Source: Sphingobacterium hotanense
GTDB lineage: Bacteria; Bacteroidota; Bacteroidia; Sphingobacteriales; Sphingobacteriaceae
Assembly: GCF_008274825.1 (NCBI RefSeq)
Contig: NZ_CP030848.1
Coordinates: 1,488,001-1,552,000 of the forward strand
DNA: 64,000 nucleotides
Direction: 5' to 3'
In this document: positions 33,929 to 43,478 of the stretch, one piece after another
Layout of the letters: the number at the start of each line of letters is the position of its first letter
Position numbering within the stretch: position 1 is the first letter of the stretch
Notes under the pieces: model-generated
What the model saw: only the letters and a program-made list of their open reading frames with translations
Told to the model about the DNA's origin: nothing
Databases searched by the model: none
Translations under genes and position numbers: made by a program

Positions 33929-35452
33929 TTTGGGCATGACTTTGTAAGTCGGATCTTCTAGAATATTAACCTCAATAATTCCTTTAGCATTGTCTAATAG
34001 CTTAATCGAATCTTCGCTTAAATGACGAAGTACTACAGTTTTCTGTTGGCTAGCATAGCGAGAGGTCAGTTTATTGACTGCATCGATGGCGGACATGTCG
34101 ACAATTCTTGATTCTCGGAAGTCTATGATAATGCGCTCTGGATCTTGATCAACCTCAAATTTGTCCATGAAGTGAGTCACTGAACCAAAGAACAGCGGCC
34201 CATAAATTTCATACACTTTATTGCCATACTCATCGTTTGATTTTCTTGCGCGGATCCGCACAGCACTGTCCCATGCAAAGACAAGTGCGGAGATAATTAC
34301 ACCTACGAGCACGGCTAATGCAAGGTTATGGAGCACTACGGTAATCGCTGCGACCAAAATGCCCACAAAGATATCGGACTTCGGCATTTTGCTCAGCATC
34401 TTAAAGAAGCCCCATTTGAAGGTGGTAATAGCTACAATCATCATCACACCGACGAGTGCCGCAAGTGGAATTAATTCGATAAAAGGAGCGCCTACCAAGA
34501 TGATAATTAGAATAGTTATTGCTCCAATGAATGCGGATAGTTTTGTTCTCGCACCTGCATTGATATTCACTAGGGTCTGCGCGACCATCGCGCAACCTCC
34601 CATACCGGTGAAAAATCCATTGACGATATTAGCTGTTCCTTGTGCAACGGCTTCCTTATTGGAGGACCCTTTTGAGTTCGTCAGTTCATCCACCATACTA
34701 AGCGTTAATAATGATTCGATTAAACCTACTGAAGCCATAATCAACGCATATGGGAAAATGATTTGCAGCGTCTCTAAGTTTAATGGAACTGCCGGGATAT
34801 GAAATGGAGGGAAGTCTCCGGCAATACTTGCGATATCTACAACCTTCTTCGTATCGATGCCAATTAACTGTACTATGGCAAATACGATTAAGATTGCTAT
34901 TAAAGATGAAGGTACCGCTTTGGTGATTTTAGGGACGATTAATACAATCGCAACGGTCAAGGCTGTTAATCCTAACATGGTATAAAGCATGGAACTTGTC
35001 ATCCATTGTGCTACACCGTTTTCGACGATTTTAAACTGTTCAAGTTGTGCCATAAAGATAATGATGGCGAGACCATTTAAGAAGCCGAACATGACCGGTT
35101 GAGGAATCAATCGCACAAACTTGCCCAGTTTGAATGCACCTACTGTTATCTGTAATATTCCGGCGAGTGCCACTGTTGCGAATAGATATTCCACCCCATG
35201 CGAACTAATTAAAGCGATCAAGACGACGATGGTGGCTCCAGCACCGCCGGATACCATACCTGGTCTACCTCCTAAGATCGACGTCACTAAACCCATTAAA
35301 AATGCTCCATATAATCCCGTCAGCGGACTTAGACCTGCCAAGATCGCAAAGGATAAGGATTCCGGAATCATCGTCATCGCGACGGTTAAGCCGGAGAGAA
35401 TTTCCGTCTTCCAATTGATTTGTCTTACGTCTTGAATGGAGAATTTGAACAT
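33923..35452 (-). CDS. SulP-family inorganic anion transporter
   Basis: The 509-residue protein has about twelve membrane segments and the SulP signature near the N-terminus (GLTVAMTMIPESLSFAILAGLSPLTGLYGAF). A C-terminal STAS domain (about 410-505, with IIDFRESRIVDMSAIDAVNKL) follows. SulP proteins move sulfate, bicarbonate or other anions. Substrate cannot be assigned; sulfate is possible but the gene lies 14 kb from the sulfur cluster and lacks its operator. A TATCTTTG -7 box lies upstream at 35484-35491. Confidence 0.92.
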   Translation of the reverse strand: MFKFSIQDVRQINWKTEILSGLTVAMTMIPESLSFAILAGLSPLTGLYGAFLMGLVTSILGGRPGMVSGGAGATIVVLIALISSHGVEYLFATVALAGILQITVGAFKLGKFVRLIPQPVMFGFLNGLAIIIFMAQLEQFKIVENGVAQWMTSSMLYTMLGLTALTVAIVLIVPKITKAVPSSLIAILIVFAIVQLIGIDTKKVVDIASIAGDFPPFHIPAVPLNLETLQIIFPYALIMASVGLIESLLTLSMVDELTNSKGSSNKEAVAQGTANIVNGFFTGMGGCAMVAQTLVNINAGARTKLSAFIGAITILIIILVGAPFIELIPLAALVGVMMIVAITTFKWGFFKMLSKMPKSDIFVGILVAAITVVLHNLALAVLVGVIISALVFAWDSAVRIRARKSNDEYGNKVYEIYGPLFFGSVTHFMDKFEVDQDPERIIIDFRESRIVDMSAIDAVNKLTSRYASQQKTVVLRHLSEDSIKLLDNAKGIIEVNILEDPTYKVMPKK

Positions 35453-35483
35453 GAATGTGTTTAGTTGGGCAATTAAAAACAGA

Positions 35484-35491
35484 CAAAGATA
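35484..35491 (-). promoter_or_regulatory. -7 box for sulP
   Basis: Read leftward it is TATCTTTG, a perfect TAnnTTTG match. Transcription would start near 35477, giving a 25-base leader. Confidence 0.45.
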
Positions 35492-35657
35492 GGTTTTCGA
35501 AATCTAAGAGATTTCAATTTCTGACAATTTTTAATGTTTTATAGGTCTAGTTAATCGTTAAATTTTCTTAGTGAAAAGATTTTTGGCACGGTTGTTTCCT
35601 TTTATTTAGCGTAATACGATTTTATACGTTTATCTAAATAAGAAAATTAAATTATTT

Positions 35658-36104
35658 ATGGGTAAATTATTATTAATTTTAGGTGTTTCGATGCTGATCT
35701 CAAGCTGCGGTTTGAAGAACTCATCGGAATCTTTCAAAGAAGAAAAGGCATTAAGGGTTGAGTTTATCGGAACAACGACGCCAACCATTTCAAATACAAA
35801 AGGAAAAGCCACCTTATTTGCAGTTGCAGCAAACCTAGCTGATGCTGCAGCAACGGAGATTGCTGTGGCAGACTTTGATGCAAAAGCCATCCCATTTAAC
35901 GTGGATTTCGAATTGCCCAAGGATTACCTAAAGCTTATAAAGCCTGAGGTGACTAAAGGTGATTCGGTGAAGTATTATGTAGCAATCGAATGGGATTCGA
36001 ATGCGGATGGGAAGATTGAAGAAGGTGATGTCATGATCGACTTTGATAAGCAGTTTCCTCATGTGCAACTCGGAAAGCAAACCCAACAGGTATTTGTGAA
36101 GTAG
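35658..36104 (+). CDS. Small lipoprotein with EF-hand-like loop
   Basis: The 148-residue protein has the lipobox MLISSC (C17). The mature part looks like a compact beta-sandwich (about 30-148), distantly like YbaY-type lipoproteins. Near the end it contains DSNADGKIEEGD, which fits the calcium-binding EF-hand loop pattern D-x-N-x-D-G-x-I-x-x-x-D. I do not recognise the family with confidence. It is monocistronic, with a strong terminator downstream. Confidence 0.7.
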   Translation: MGKLLLILGVSMLISSCGLKNSSESFKEEKALRVEFIGTTTPTISNTKGKATLFAVAANLADAAATEIAVADFDAKAIPFNVDFELPKDYLKLIKPEVTKGDSVKYYVAIEWDSNADGKIEEGDVMIDFDKQFPHVQLGKQTQQVFVK

Positions 36105-36129
36105 CCGATCGGTAATACGTTAAAATATA

Positions 36130-36158
36130 AAGGCCACCTGATGTAGGTGGCCTTTTTT
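36130..36158 (+). terminator. Terminator after the EF-hand-like lipoprotein gene
   Basis: AAGGCCACCT (36130-36139) pairs perfectly with AGGTGGCCTT (36145-36154), followed by a T run. Confidence 0.9.
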
Positions 36159-36263
36159 ATTAACAATATTTTCCGTCGCTGATGTGCTGCCAATCAAATA
36201 TCGGGATACCTCGAACCAATAGCGATGGTGAACCGTACGCGCTCGCAATCGCTGCATGCAGAA

Positions 36264-36950
36264 TTACAGGATGCCTTTTAAATGCTTCCAAACATTCTCA
36301 GCTAGGATAAGCTGTCCCTCCTTGGTCGGATGCACTGCGTCTTGTTGATTGAGCTTCGTAATTCCAGCAACATTATCTAGTAGAAAAGGAACCAAGGTCA
36401 TGTTCTTTTCTTGAGCCAATGCTGGAAAGATTGCTTCGAACTCTTTGAAATAAGCTTCGCCCATACTCGGCGGAACTTTCATCCCCGCCAATACCAATTT
36501 ACAATTGGGATAAGCTTTGATAACCTTATCGACTATTTCCCCCAAATTCTTCTTCGTGGCCTCAGGTTTAATTCCTCTCAGTCCGTCATTTGCTCCTAAC
36601 TCCAGCACAAAAACGTCGATAGGTTCTTTCAGTAACCAATCAATACGATCTTTTCCTCCAGCGCTTGTCTCACCGCTTAAACCGGCATTAATGCAGGTAT
36701 AGTTTAATCCTAATGAGTCGATCTTCTGTTGAATCAATGCAGGAAATGCCTCAGTTTGATTCTCTAAACCTAAGCCTGCAGTTAAACTATTACCAAAGAA
36801 AACAATATTCTGCTTTTTCTCAGTGGGTGTCGCTTCTCGGACTACAGTATCCTGTTGTTGTTCAGTCGCTTGTTGCGTTTGGGGATTATTGCAAGCCGTA
36901 AGTAAAATTATGGCTGATAATGTCGAAAAAGTCGTTTTGATATAGTTCAT
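36264..36950 (-). CDS. TesA-like SGNH esterase/lipase (lipoprotein)
   Basis: The 228-residue protein has a lipobox ILLTAC (C20), a Gln/Thr-rich linker and an SGNH hydrolase domain. Block I is FFGNSLTAGLG with catalytic Ser55; ELGANDGLRG is the block with Gly-Asn; DAVHPTKEG holds the catalytic Asp and His. It resembles E. coli TesA, a periplasmic thioesterase/arylesterase I/lysophospholipase. It is divergent from an ABC system of the YbbA-YbbP type, exactly as in E. coli, where tesA and ybbAP are divergent neighbours. Confidence 0.9.
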   Translation of the reverse strand: MNYIKTTFSTLSAIILLTACNNPQTQQATEQQQDTVVREATPTEKKQNIVFFGNSLTAGLGLENQTEAFPALIQQKIDSLGLNYTCINAGLSGETSAGGKDRIDWLLKEPIDVFVLELGANDGLRGIKPEATKKNLGEIVDKVIKAYPNCKLVLAGMKVPPSMGEAYFKEFEAIFPALAQEKNMTLVPFLLDNVAGITKLNQQDAVHPTKEGQLILAENVWKHLKGIL

Positions 36951-36991
36951 GGAACTAAATTAACCAAAAAAAGATATACTTTTAGTGATAT

Positions 36992-37660
36992 ATGTCTACT
37001 ATGATTTTAGAATTACAGCATGTTTTCAAAAACTACAGCTTAGAAGGGAAGGATATTCCAGTTTTAAAAGATATTAATATTCAAGTGGAAGAAGGGGCGA
37101 CGGTAGCCATCGTAGGCCCGTCGGGGAGTGGTAAATCCACCTTGCTGGGCCTATGTGCTGGTCTTGACCAGGCTTCCGAAGGCTCCATTCGCTTGAATGG
37201 TATCGAATTAACCGGGTTAAGCGAAGACAAGCTGGCACAGATACGTAATGAACATGTGGGATTCGTATTCCAGAACTTCCAACTATTGCCGACGTTGACA
37301 GCTTTGGAAAATGTTATGGTTCCGATGGAGCTGAAGGGGATTCGCAATAATCAAGCAGTCGCTATGGAGCTGCTGGAACGTGTTGGTCTTGCTGCAAGAG
37401 CCAATCATTATCCCTCGCAGCTTTCCGGAGGTGAACAGCAACGCGTATCGCTTGCTCGCGCTTTTGCGAACAAACCCAAGATTCTATTTGCCGACGAACC
37501 AACTGGAAACCTGGATGCGGCGACAAGCCAAATTATTGAAGGGATGCTTTTTGAACTCAATAGGGCTTCCGGTACGACCCTTATTATAGTCACCCACGAC
37601 CTTGAATTAGCTGCAAAGACACAACAGGTTATTCCCATTAAAGGAGGGCAGATTCAATGA
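36992..37660 (+). CDS. YbbA-like ABC transporter ATPase
   Basis: The 222-residue ATPase has Walker A GPSGSGKSTLLG, signature LSGGEQQRVSLARA and Walker B ILFADEPTGNLD, as in the LolD/MacB/YbbA group. It overlaps the permease gene by four bases (ATGA). These systems are mechanotransmission ABC complexes rather than importers. With the adjacent TesA-like esterase the closest match is YbbA, thought to move or release lipids or hydrophobic compounds; that role is inferred. Confidence 0.9.
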   Translation: MSTMILELQHVFKNYSLEGKDIPVLKDINIQVEEGATVAIVGPSGSGKSTLLGLCAGLDQASEGSIRLNGIELTGLSEDKLAQIRNEHVGFVFQNFQLLPTLTALENVMVPMELKGIRNNQAVAMELLERVGLAARANHYPSQLSGGEQQRVSLARAFANKPKILFADEPTGNLDAATSQIIEGMLFELNRASGTTLIIVTHDLELAAKTQQVIPIKGGQIQ

Positions 37661-40188
37661 ATTGGCGATGGATCTTCTTAATGGCATGGCGAGATAGTCG
37701 AAAGAACAGATCTCGATTATTTCTATTTATATCATCTATTATCTTAGGTATTGCCTCCTTGGTTTCCATGAATTCGTTCAATCGAAACCTGAAAGTTGAT
37801 ATTGATAATCAGGCGGCAGAGTTGATTGGTGCTGATTTAGCTTTGGAGAGCAATCGCAAACCTACAGCGGAGACCTTAGCCTTTATTGATTCGCTTAAAG
37901 ATCTCAGCTTAGGATTCGCTAAAGAGGAGCGCTTCATGTCGATGCTACGTATTCCAAAGGCAAATGCTTCCCGATTTGTTCAGGTCAGGGCGTTGGAAGG
38001 GCCATATCCATTTTACGGTGCTGTAGAAACTCATCCGGATCACGTTTTTAAAGAATTTGGAAAGAATGAAGGGCTCTACATCGACAACTCGCTGTTTTTA
38101 CAATATGAATCTTCTCTAGGAGATACAGTACAGTTAGGGACTAAAAGCTATCCTATTTTGGGAAGCATGACGTCTCAACCCGGTCAGAGTGCCTTTTCGG
38201 GCGCAATGGCTCCGAGTCTGTTCGTCCCTTTGGAACAGTTGAAAGATGCGGGACTACAGCAGCAAGGTAGCCGCATTGAATATCATTTCTATTTTAAACT
38301 ACCTAAAAATTTTGCTGTCGATAAGAAGATAGCGGATTGGAAAGACAAACTCAGTACGCTTCAGCTTCGGAGTTCGACCATTGCGACGACGAAAGAAAAC
38401 ACCGGACGGTCATTTGCTGATATGGCCAGTTTTATGGAGTTGGTTGGCTTTGTTGCGCTGTTGTTGGGCTGCATTGGAGTTTCTTCTGCGGTGCAGATCT
38501 ACGTTCGGGAAAAGTTGATGTCGGTTGCTATCCTCCGTTGCTTAGGAACGACCGCAAAACAAGCATTCTTTATCTTTCTGATTCAATTTGCTGCTATAGG
38601 ATTGATCGGAGGAGTTATCGGCGCTGTGCTCGGTACGGCAATACAGTATGCCATCCCTTTTGTGATGCAGGATGTGCTTCCTGTTCAGTTGACTACACAA
38701 ATCGTATGGCCTGCTATTTTTGAAGGGATTATCATCGGTTTAGTGATCGCGGTATTATTTGCTTTATTGCCATTACTTTCCGTCCGGCATATATCTCCGC
38801 TGAATTCCTTGCGCGTCCAAGATGATGATGAGGGGCTTTTTAAGGACCCGTTAAAGGGATGGATCTATCTTTTGATTGCTGGCTTCATTGTTATGTTCGC
38901 CAGGATACAAATGGAGAATTGGACACAGACCCTATTATTTAGCCTAGGGATATCCTTGACTTTCTTTTTACTCTATGGAGTAGCGAAAGGTTTTACCTGG
39001 CTTATACGCAAGTTTTTCCCTTCTAAATGGCCATATCTTTGGCGCCAGGGACTTTCCAATCTTTGGCGACCGACCAATCAAACAGTTATTTTGATCGTCT
39101 CTATTGGCTTAGGAACCACGTTAATTTCAACCCTATATTTCGTTCAGGATATTCTGCTGAAGCGCATTTCTGTCTCTGCGGAGCAAAATGAGGCAAATAT
39201 GCTGATGTTTGATATTCAACCATCTCAACGGGACTCCCTTCAAAATATGGCGACGGCTGCGGGCTATCCAATAGTAGAAAGTGTGCCGATCGTAACAATG
39301 TTCATGGAAGAGGTAAATGGCACCTCCTTGAAAGACGTGTTGAAAGATACCACCATTGAGATTTCTAATCGTGCATTTCGCGGAGAGATACGGGCGACCT
39401 ACCGAGATAGCCTTTCTGCATCTGAGAAGGTAACAGCGGGGAAGTGGGTAGGACAGGTGGCCGCTGGTGATACGGCTTCGGTATCTTTAGATGAACGCTA
39501 CGCTGAAGGAATTGGTGTAAAAGTCGGAGACATCTTAACGATGAATGTCCAAGGAATGCGTTTGCCTGCTAAAGTGAGCAGCTTGCGGCAAGTAGATTGG
39601 AACCGCTTTCAGTCAAATTTCCGTATGGTCTTTGCCAAAGGAAGTATCGATGATGCCCCTCAATTTTATCTCATGATGACCAAGGTGTCGGGAGAACGGG
39701 AGGCGAGCCAGTTTCAACAAAAAGTAGTCAATCAGTTTCCGAATGTCTCGGTAATCGATATGAATGCGATCCTAGTTATTCTTAACAACATTCTAGAAAA
39801 AATCGGTTTCATTATTCAATTTATCGGAGGATTCAGTATTCTTACCGGAATCGTCGTATTGATCTCTTCGGTGCGGATCAGTAAGTACCAGCGTATTCGT
39901 GAGAATGTGTTATTACGTACGATAGGAGCGAGTCGAAAACAAATATTCCTTATTACCATTAGCGAATACATGTTTCTCGGCCTATTAGCGGCAATTACTG
40001 GTCTGTTCATCTCGCTGATAGCAAGTAATATCCTCGCTATCTTTGTCTTCGAAAGCGCATTTGTTCCAAATATCGGCTTTGTATTGCTGCTCATCCTTTT
40101 GGTCAGTGCAATGACAGTCATAATCGGACTGTTAAACAGCCTTTCGGTTTTGCGAAAATCGCCACTGGAAGTATTGAGAACGTCGTAG
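37657..40188 (+). CDS. YbbP-like ABC transporter permease
   Basis: The 843-residue protein has about ten membrane segments arranged as two FtsX-like units, with large periplasmic domains (about 45-245 and 490-690). The FtsX loops GCIGVSSAVQIYVREKLMSVAILRCLGTTAKQ and VLISSVRISKYQRIRENVLLRTIGASRKQI are clear duplicates. Length and layout match E. coli YbbP. It works with the ATPase encoded four bases upstream. A strong terminator follows. Confidence 0.9.
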   Translation: MNWRWIFLMAWRDSRKNRSRLFLFISSIILGIASLVSMNSFNRNLKVDIDNQAAELIGADLALESNRKPTAETLAFIDSLKDLSLGFAKEERFMSMLRIPKANASRFVQVRALEGPYPFYGAVETHPDHVFKEFGKNEGLYIDNSLFLQYESSLGDTVQLGTKSYPILGSMTSQPGQSAFSGAMAPSLFVPLEQLKDAGLQQQGSRIEYHFYFKLPKNFAVDKKIADWKDKLSTLQLRSSTIATTKENTGRSFADMASFMELVGFVALLLGCIGVSSAVQIYVREKLMSVAILRCLGTTAKQAFFIFLIQFAAIGLIGGVIGAVLGTAIQYAIPFVMQDVLPVQLTTQIVWPAIFEGIIIGLVIAVLFALLPLLSVRHISPLNSLRVQDDDEGLFKDPLKGWIYLLIAGFIVMFARIQMENWTQTLLFSLGISLTFFLLYGVAKGFTWLIRKFFPSKWPYLWRQGLSNLWRPTNQTVILIVSIGLGTTLISTLYFVQDILLKRISVSAEQNEANMLMFDIQPSQRDSLQNMATAAGYPIVESVPIVTMFMEEVNGTSLKDVLKDTTIEISNRAFRGEIRATYRDSLSASEKVTAGKWVGQVAAGDTASVSLDERYAEGIGVKVGDILTMNVQGMRLPAKVSSLRQVDWNRFQSNFRMVFAKGSIDDAPQFYLMMTKVSGEREASQFQQKVVNQFPNVSVIDMNAILVILNNILEKIGFIIQFIGGFSILTGIVVLISSVRISKYQRIRENVLLRTIGASRKQIFLITISEYMFLGLLAAITGLFISLIASNILAIFVFESAFVPNIGFVLLLILLVSAMTVIIGLLNSLSVLRKSPLEVLRTS

Positions 40189-40213
40189 AATTAAGAAGCG
40201 CAATTAAAGCCTC

Positions 40214-40267
40214 AAATCTAGTCTCTATATATGTCGATGAGGTTATATAGAGGCTAGATTTTTTTAT
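40214..40267 (+). terminator. Terminator after the YbbP-like gene
   Basis: An 18-bp stem (40214-40231 with 40244-40261, one G-T pair) with a 12-base loop is followed by a T run. Confidence 0.85.
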
Positions 40268-40336
40268 TTCCCAAGAACCTTTTTCATGATGGATTGTTGT
40301 TACAACGTATTAATAAAACACTCAATCCTCTTAACT

Positions 40337-42466
40337 ATGAAAAAACAGAATAAGCCAAATCCTAAGACTGTTCAGATTGATGCTCATGTTGTTGATAATC
40401 AAAATCGGACCATGACAACCAATGATGGGGTTCCTATTCATGATAATAATAATACGTTAAAAGCTGGAGAACGCGGTCCATCTCTATTGGAAGATTTTAT
40501 CTATCAGGATAAGCTAGCCCATTTTGATCGCGAGCGTATTCCTGAGCGCGTGGTTCACGCGCGTGGATCCGGAGCACATGGTGTTTTTGAAGCTACGGCG
40601 GATATGAGCAAGTACACAAGAGCCAAGTTCCTACAAAAAGGAACTGTGACGCCCTTGTTTACTCGATTTTCTACGGTAGCGGGCTTTAAAGGATCTACCG
40701 ATCTAGCACGCGATGTACGTGGCTTCTCCGTAAAATTCTATACCGAAGAGGGGAATTACGATCTTGTCGGAAACAATATCCCGGTCTTCTTTATTCAGGA
40801 TGCTATGCAGTTTCCAGACGTCGTACATGCGGTGAAACCAGAACCAGACAAAGAAATTCCGCAAGCCGCTTCGGCACACGATACCTTTTGGGATTTTATC
40901 TCTTTGATGCCCGAATCAGCGCATATGTCGTTGTGGGTTATGTCCGACCGTGCTATCCCTCGTTCTTTAAGAATGATGGAGGGTTTTGGTGTCCATACGT
41001 TCAAATTCATCAACGACCAAGGTAAGGCGACTTTCGTTAAGTTCCATTGGAAACCTAAATTGGGCGTTCATCAGGTAGCTTGGCAAGAAGCGCAAAAGAT
41101 ATCTGGATACGATGCTGATTTTCACCGTCGTGATTTATGGGAAGCCATCGATAATGGAGACTTTCCGCAATGGGATTTAGGCGTGCAGTTGATTCCGGAA
41201 GAAGATGAGATGAAATACTCTTTTGATATTCTTGACCCTACTAAAATAATACCGGAAGAGCTTGTGCCTGTTCAAATTATAGGAACAATGACCCTGAACA
41301 GAAACCCGGAAAACTTCTTTGCGGAAACTGAGCAGATCGCATTCGACCCAGGCCGTTTAGTACCTGGTATAGACTTCAGTAACGACCCGCTATTGCAGGG
41401 TAGAGTGTTCTCTTATGCCGATACACAGAACTATCGCCTTGGTGGGCCGAATTTCCATGAACTTCCGATTAATAGACCCGTTAATGGGAAATATAACAAC
41501 CAAAAAGATGGCTTCCATAGAACCGACGTTCTGAAAGGCAATGTCAGCTATTTTCCAAACAGTTTAGGTGGAGGATGTCCATATCATGCGATGCTGAAAG
41601 GTGAAAAAGGTTTTGAATCGCATGCTGAAAAAATAGATGCGAAGAAGATCCGCGGACGTTCTAGTTCATTTGCTGATCATTTTACACAAGCTCGCTTATT
41701 CTTCAATTCACAATCTGAAGCCGAGCAACAACATATTATCAGCGCTTTTAGCTTTGAATTATCCAAGGTCAATTCGGTTGCCGTGCGTAGGCGCGAATTG
41801 GCAATTTTAAATCAAATCGATAAGAAATTAGCAAATGGCGTTGGTAAAAACCTAGGGATTGAGCCTCCTCAGCAATTGGATGAATTGACCTTGCAGTTTG
41901 CACGTCAAAATCATCCAAACTACCCAATTAAACCGAATAAACCCGAAATTGAGAAATCGCCAGCGTTAAGCATGGAGACTAAAGCAGGAGAGGGTAGTAT
42001 TGAAACACGAAAAGTGGCGTTCCTCGTCGCTGACGGCGTGAGCAAGAAATCAGTCGACAAAATGAGAAAAGCACTGAAAGCAGAGAAAGCACAAGCAGTT
42101 TTGATATCGACAAAAGTAGGCGCGCTGAAGTATAAAGAAGGAGATACGGAAGAAGTTCAGCATTCTTACTTAACCGACGCTTCCGTATGCTTTGATGCCT
42201 TCTATACGCCAGAGGGAGACTCGATAGAAGTTTTAAAATCGGAACCCGACTATATTCAATTTATTAACGAGGGATACAGACATTGCAAAGCCTTGGCATT
42301 TGCAAAAGGTGCGGAGTCTTTGATTGATCTCAGTTATATTAAAATGAAGGGCTTGGACAAAGGTGTCGTGCTTGAATCGGCTAACGATTTAACAGGCGAT
42401 TTCATCGAAGTCATGAAGGGTCATCGTATTTGGGAAAGAGAAGCCGATAGAAAAATACCAGTTTAA
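40337..42466 (+). CDS. katE: Large-subunit (clade II, KatE-like) catalase
   Basis: I take the ATG at 40337 ([13 protein letters not shown]) rather than the in-frame one at 40286, giving 709 residues, the length of large catalases. The core has the catalytic His in [13 protein letters not shown], the NADPH/haem-region Asn and the proximal haem Tyr in [16 protein letters not shown]. The C-terminal 150 residues ([16 protein letters not shown] onward) are the DJ-1/GATase-like domain that marks KatE-type enzymes. It breaks down hydrogen peroxide in the cytoplasm. A CsbD-type stress gene follows after 76 bases, so the two may be one stress unit. Confidence 0.93.
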   Translation: MKKQNKPNPKTVQIDAHVVDNQNRTMTTNDGVPIHDNNNTLKAGERGPSLLEDFIYQDKLAHFDRERIPERVVHARGSGAHGVFEATADMSKYTRAKFLQKGTVTPLFTRFSTVAGFKGSTDLARDVRGFSVKFYTEEGNYDLVGNNIPVFFIQDAMQFPDVVHAVKPEPDKEIPQAASAHDTFWDFISLMPESAHMSLWVMSDRAIPRSLRMMEGFGVHTFKFINDQGKATFVKFHWKPKLGVHQVAWQEAQKISGYDADFHRRDLWEAIDNGDFPQWDLGVQLIPEEDEMKYSFDILDPTKIIPEELVPVQIIGTMTLNRNPENFFAETEQIAFDPGRLVPGIDFSNDPLLQGRVFSYADTQNYRLGGPNFHELPINRPVNGKYNNQKDGFHRTDVLKGNVSYFPNSLGGGCPYHAMLKGEKGFESHAEKIDAKKIRGRSSSFADHFTQARLFFNSQSEAEQQHIISAFSFELSKVNSVAVRRRELAILNQIDKKLANGVGKNLGIEPPQQLDELTLQFARQNHPNYPIKPNKPEIEKSPALSMETKAGEGSIETRKVAFLVADGVSKKSVDKMRKALKAEKAQAVLISTKVGALKYKEGDTEEVQHSYLTDASVCFDAFYTPEGDSIEVLKSEPDYIQFINEGYRHCKALAFAKGAESLIDLSYIKMKGLDKGVVLESANDLTGDFIEVMKGHRIWEREADRKIPV

Positions 42467-42542
42467 AAAAAAGCAAACTATTTTGTTTTTGAGTTGTTCT
42501 CTATATAAATCACATTAATAAACATTAAAAAGGAGAAAAAGT

Positions 42543-42728
42543 ATGAACAAGTTAACATGGAAAGGCCGTTGGAACGAAATCAAAGGAAAAGTGAAGCAAC
42601 AATACGCAGATCTTACTGATGATGATCTACTTTATGCAGAAGGAAAAGAAGACGAGTTATTAGGAAAACTTCAAAAGAAAACAGGGAAGACTAAAGAAGA
42701 AGTTGAATCTTGGTTAGATGAAATGTAA
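42543..42728 (+). CDS. CsbD-family stress protein
   Basis: The 61-residue protein has the CsbD pattern: [28 protein letters not shown], then [26 protein letters not shown]. CsbD-like proteins are small helical proteins induced by general stress in many bacteria; their mechanism is unknown. A strong ribosome binding site (AAGGAG) precedes the ATG. Position after the catalase suggests co-regulation. Confidence 0.92.
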   Translation: MNKLTWKGRWNEIKGKVKQQYADLTDDDLLYAEGKEDELLGKLQKKTGKTKEEVESWLDEM

Positions 42729-42805
42729 TCAATTTGACTTCTGAGTAGTCAGATATTGAAAAGCGGAAATTCGGATGAAAACGAATAGAAGTTTTTTTAA
42801 AAAGA

Positions 42806-42838
42806 GAAGGGTTGTTCAATTTGGACAACCCTTCTTGA
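42806..42838. terminator. Terminator between the csbD-like gene and the response regulator gene
   Basis: GAAGGGTTGT (42806-42815) pairs perfectly with ACAACCCTTC (42825-42834). Leftward it is followed by CTCTTTTT, so it best serves the response regulator operon but may act in both directions. Confidence 0.75.
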
Positions 42839-42839
42839 T

Positions 42840-43478
42840 TTATGACTTTACCTCCAAAATAAGCCCATATTCATAAGCCATTTTAATGGCCGAACTCAAA
42901 TTTGAGGCCTTGAATTTCTCAATCAAATTCTTTCGATGGCTTTCAACCGTATGGTGGCTGATGAATAGTTTTTCGGCAATCTGAATTGTTGTTAATCCCA
43001 TTGCTGCTTCTATTAATATCTCCTTCTCGCGGCGGGTCAGTTTCGGGACGCTCTTCAGTTCGCTCTGATTTTTTTTATCAACGATGCTCTTGGTTTGAGA
43101 ACACATGAAGCGCTTACCATGCAAGATATGCTGAATTCCTGTCAGAATCTCATCAATAGAGGAGTTCTTTTGAATATACCCTTCCGCGCCCTCTTCAAAG
43201 GCTGAGTTGATAACTGCATATTCATTATGCACACTAATAATGATGATGTGCATGCTAGGATAACTCGCACGCAGTGGACGAATAAGTTCTAAGCTATTGG
43301 TGTCAGAAAGGTTGATGTCCAATAAGAGAATATCAATCTTTTCATACTTTAGTGCCGCTTGTAGTGCCTCAGCACTAGGGAAGCATCCGACAACCGTTAG
43401 ATCCTCTTCCTTGGATAGTATATTTCGTAGACCCTCTAATAATAAAGGGTGGTCATCCGCGATCGCAATGTTTATCAT
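42840..43478 (-). CDS. NarL/LuxR-type response regulator
   Basis: The 212-residue protein has a receiver domain (1-120) with the acidic pair D8-D9, phospho-acceptor D54 (ILLLDINLSD) and conserved Lys near 104 (YIQKNSS). A C-terminal LuxR-type helix-turn-helix (about 148-207, LTRREKEILIEAAMGLTTIQIAEKL) follows. It is the partner of the histidine kinase whose gene overlaps it by four bases. Target genes are not evident from the sequence. Confidence 0.93.
   Translation of the reverse strand: MINIAIADDHPLLLEGLRNILSKEEDLTVVGCFPSAEALQAALKYEKIDILLLDINLSDTNSLELIRPLRASYPSMHIIIISVHNEYAVINSAFEEGAEGYIQKNSSIDEILTGIQHILHGKRFMCSQTKSIVDKKNQSELKSVPKLTRREKEILIEAAMGLTTIQIAEKLFISHHTVESHRKNLIEKFKASNLSSAIKMAYEYGLILEVKS

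Noticed and set aside
34221..34802. A 193-codon open frame on the + strand opposite sulP
   Set aside because: It is antisense to a clear SulP transporter, has low-complexity composition mirroring membrane codons and no recognisable domain.
36159..36263. An open leftward frame reading like AIASAYGSPSLLVRG up to a stop near the lipoprotein terminator
   Set aside because: It has no start codon and begins inside the 3' end of the esterase gene. It could be a gene remnant, but I recognise no family and it is too short to support.
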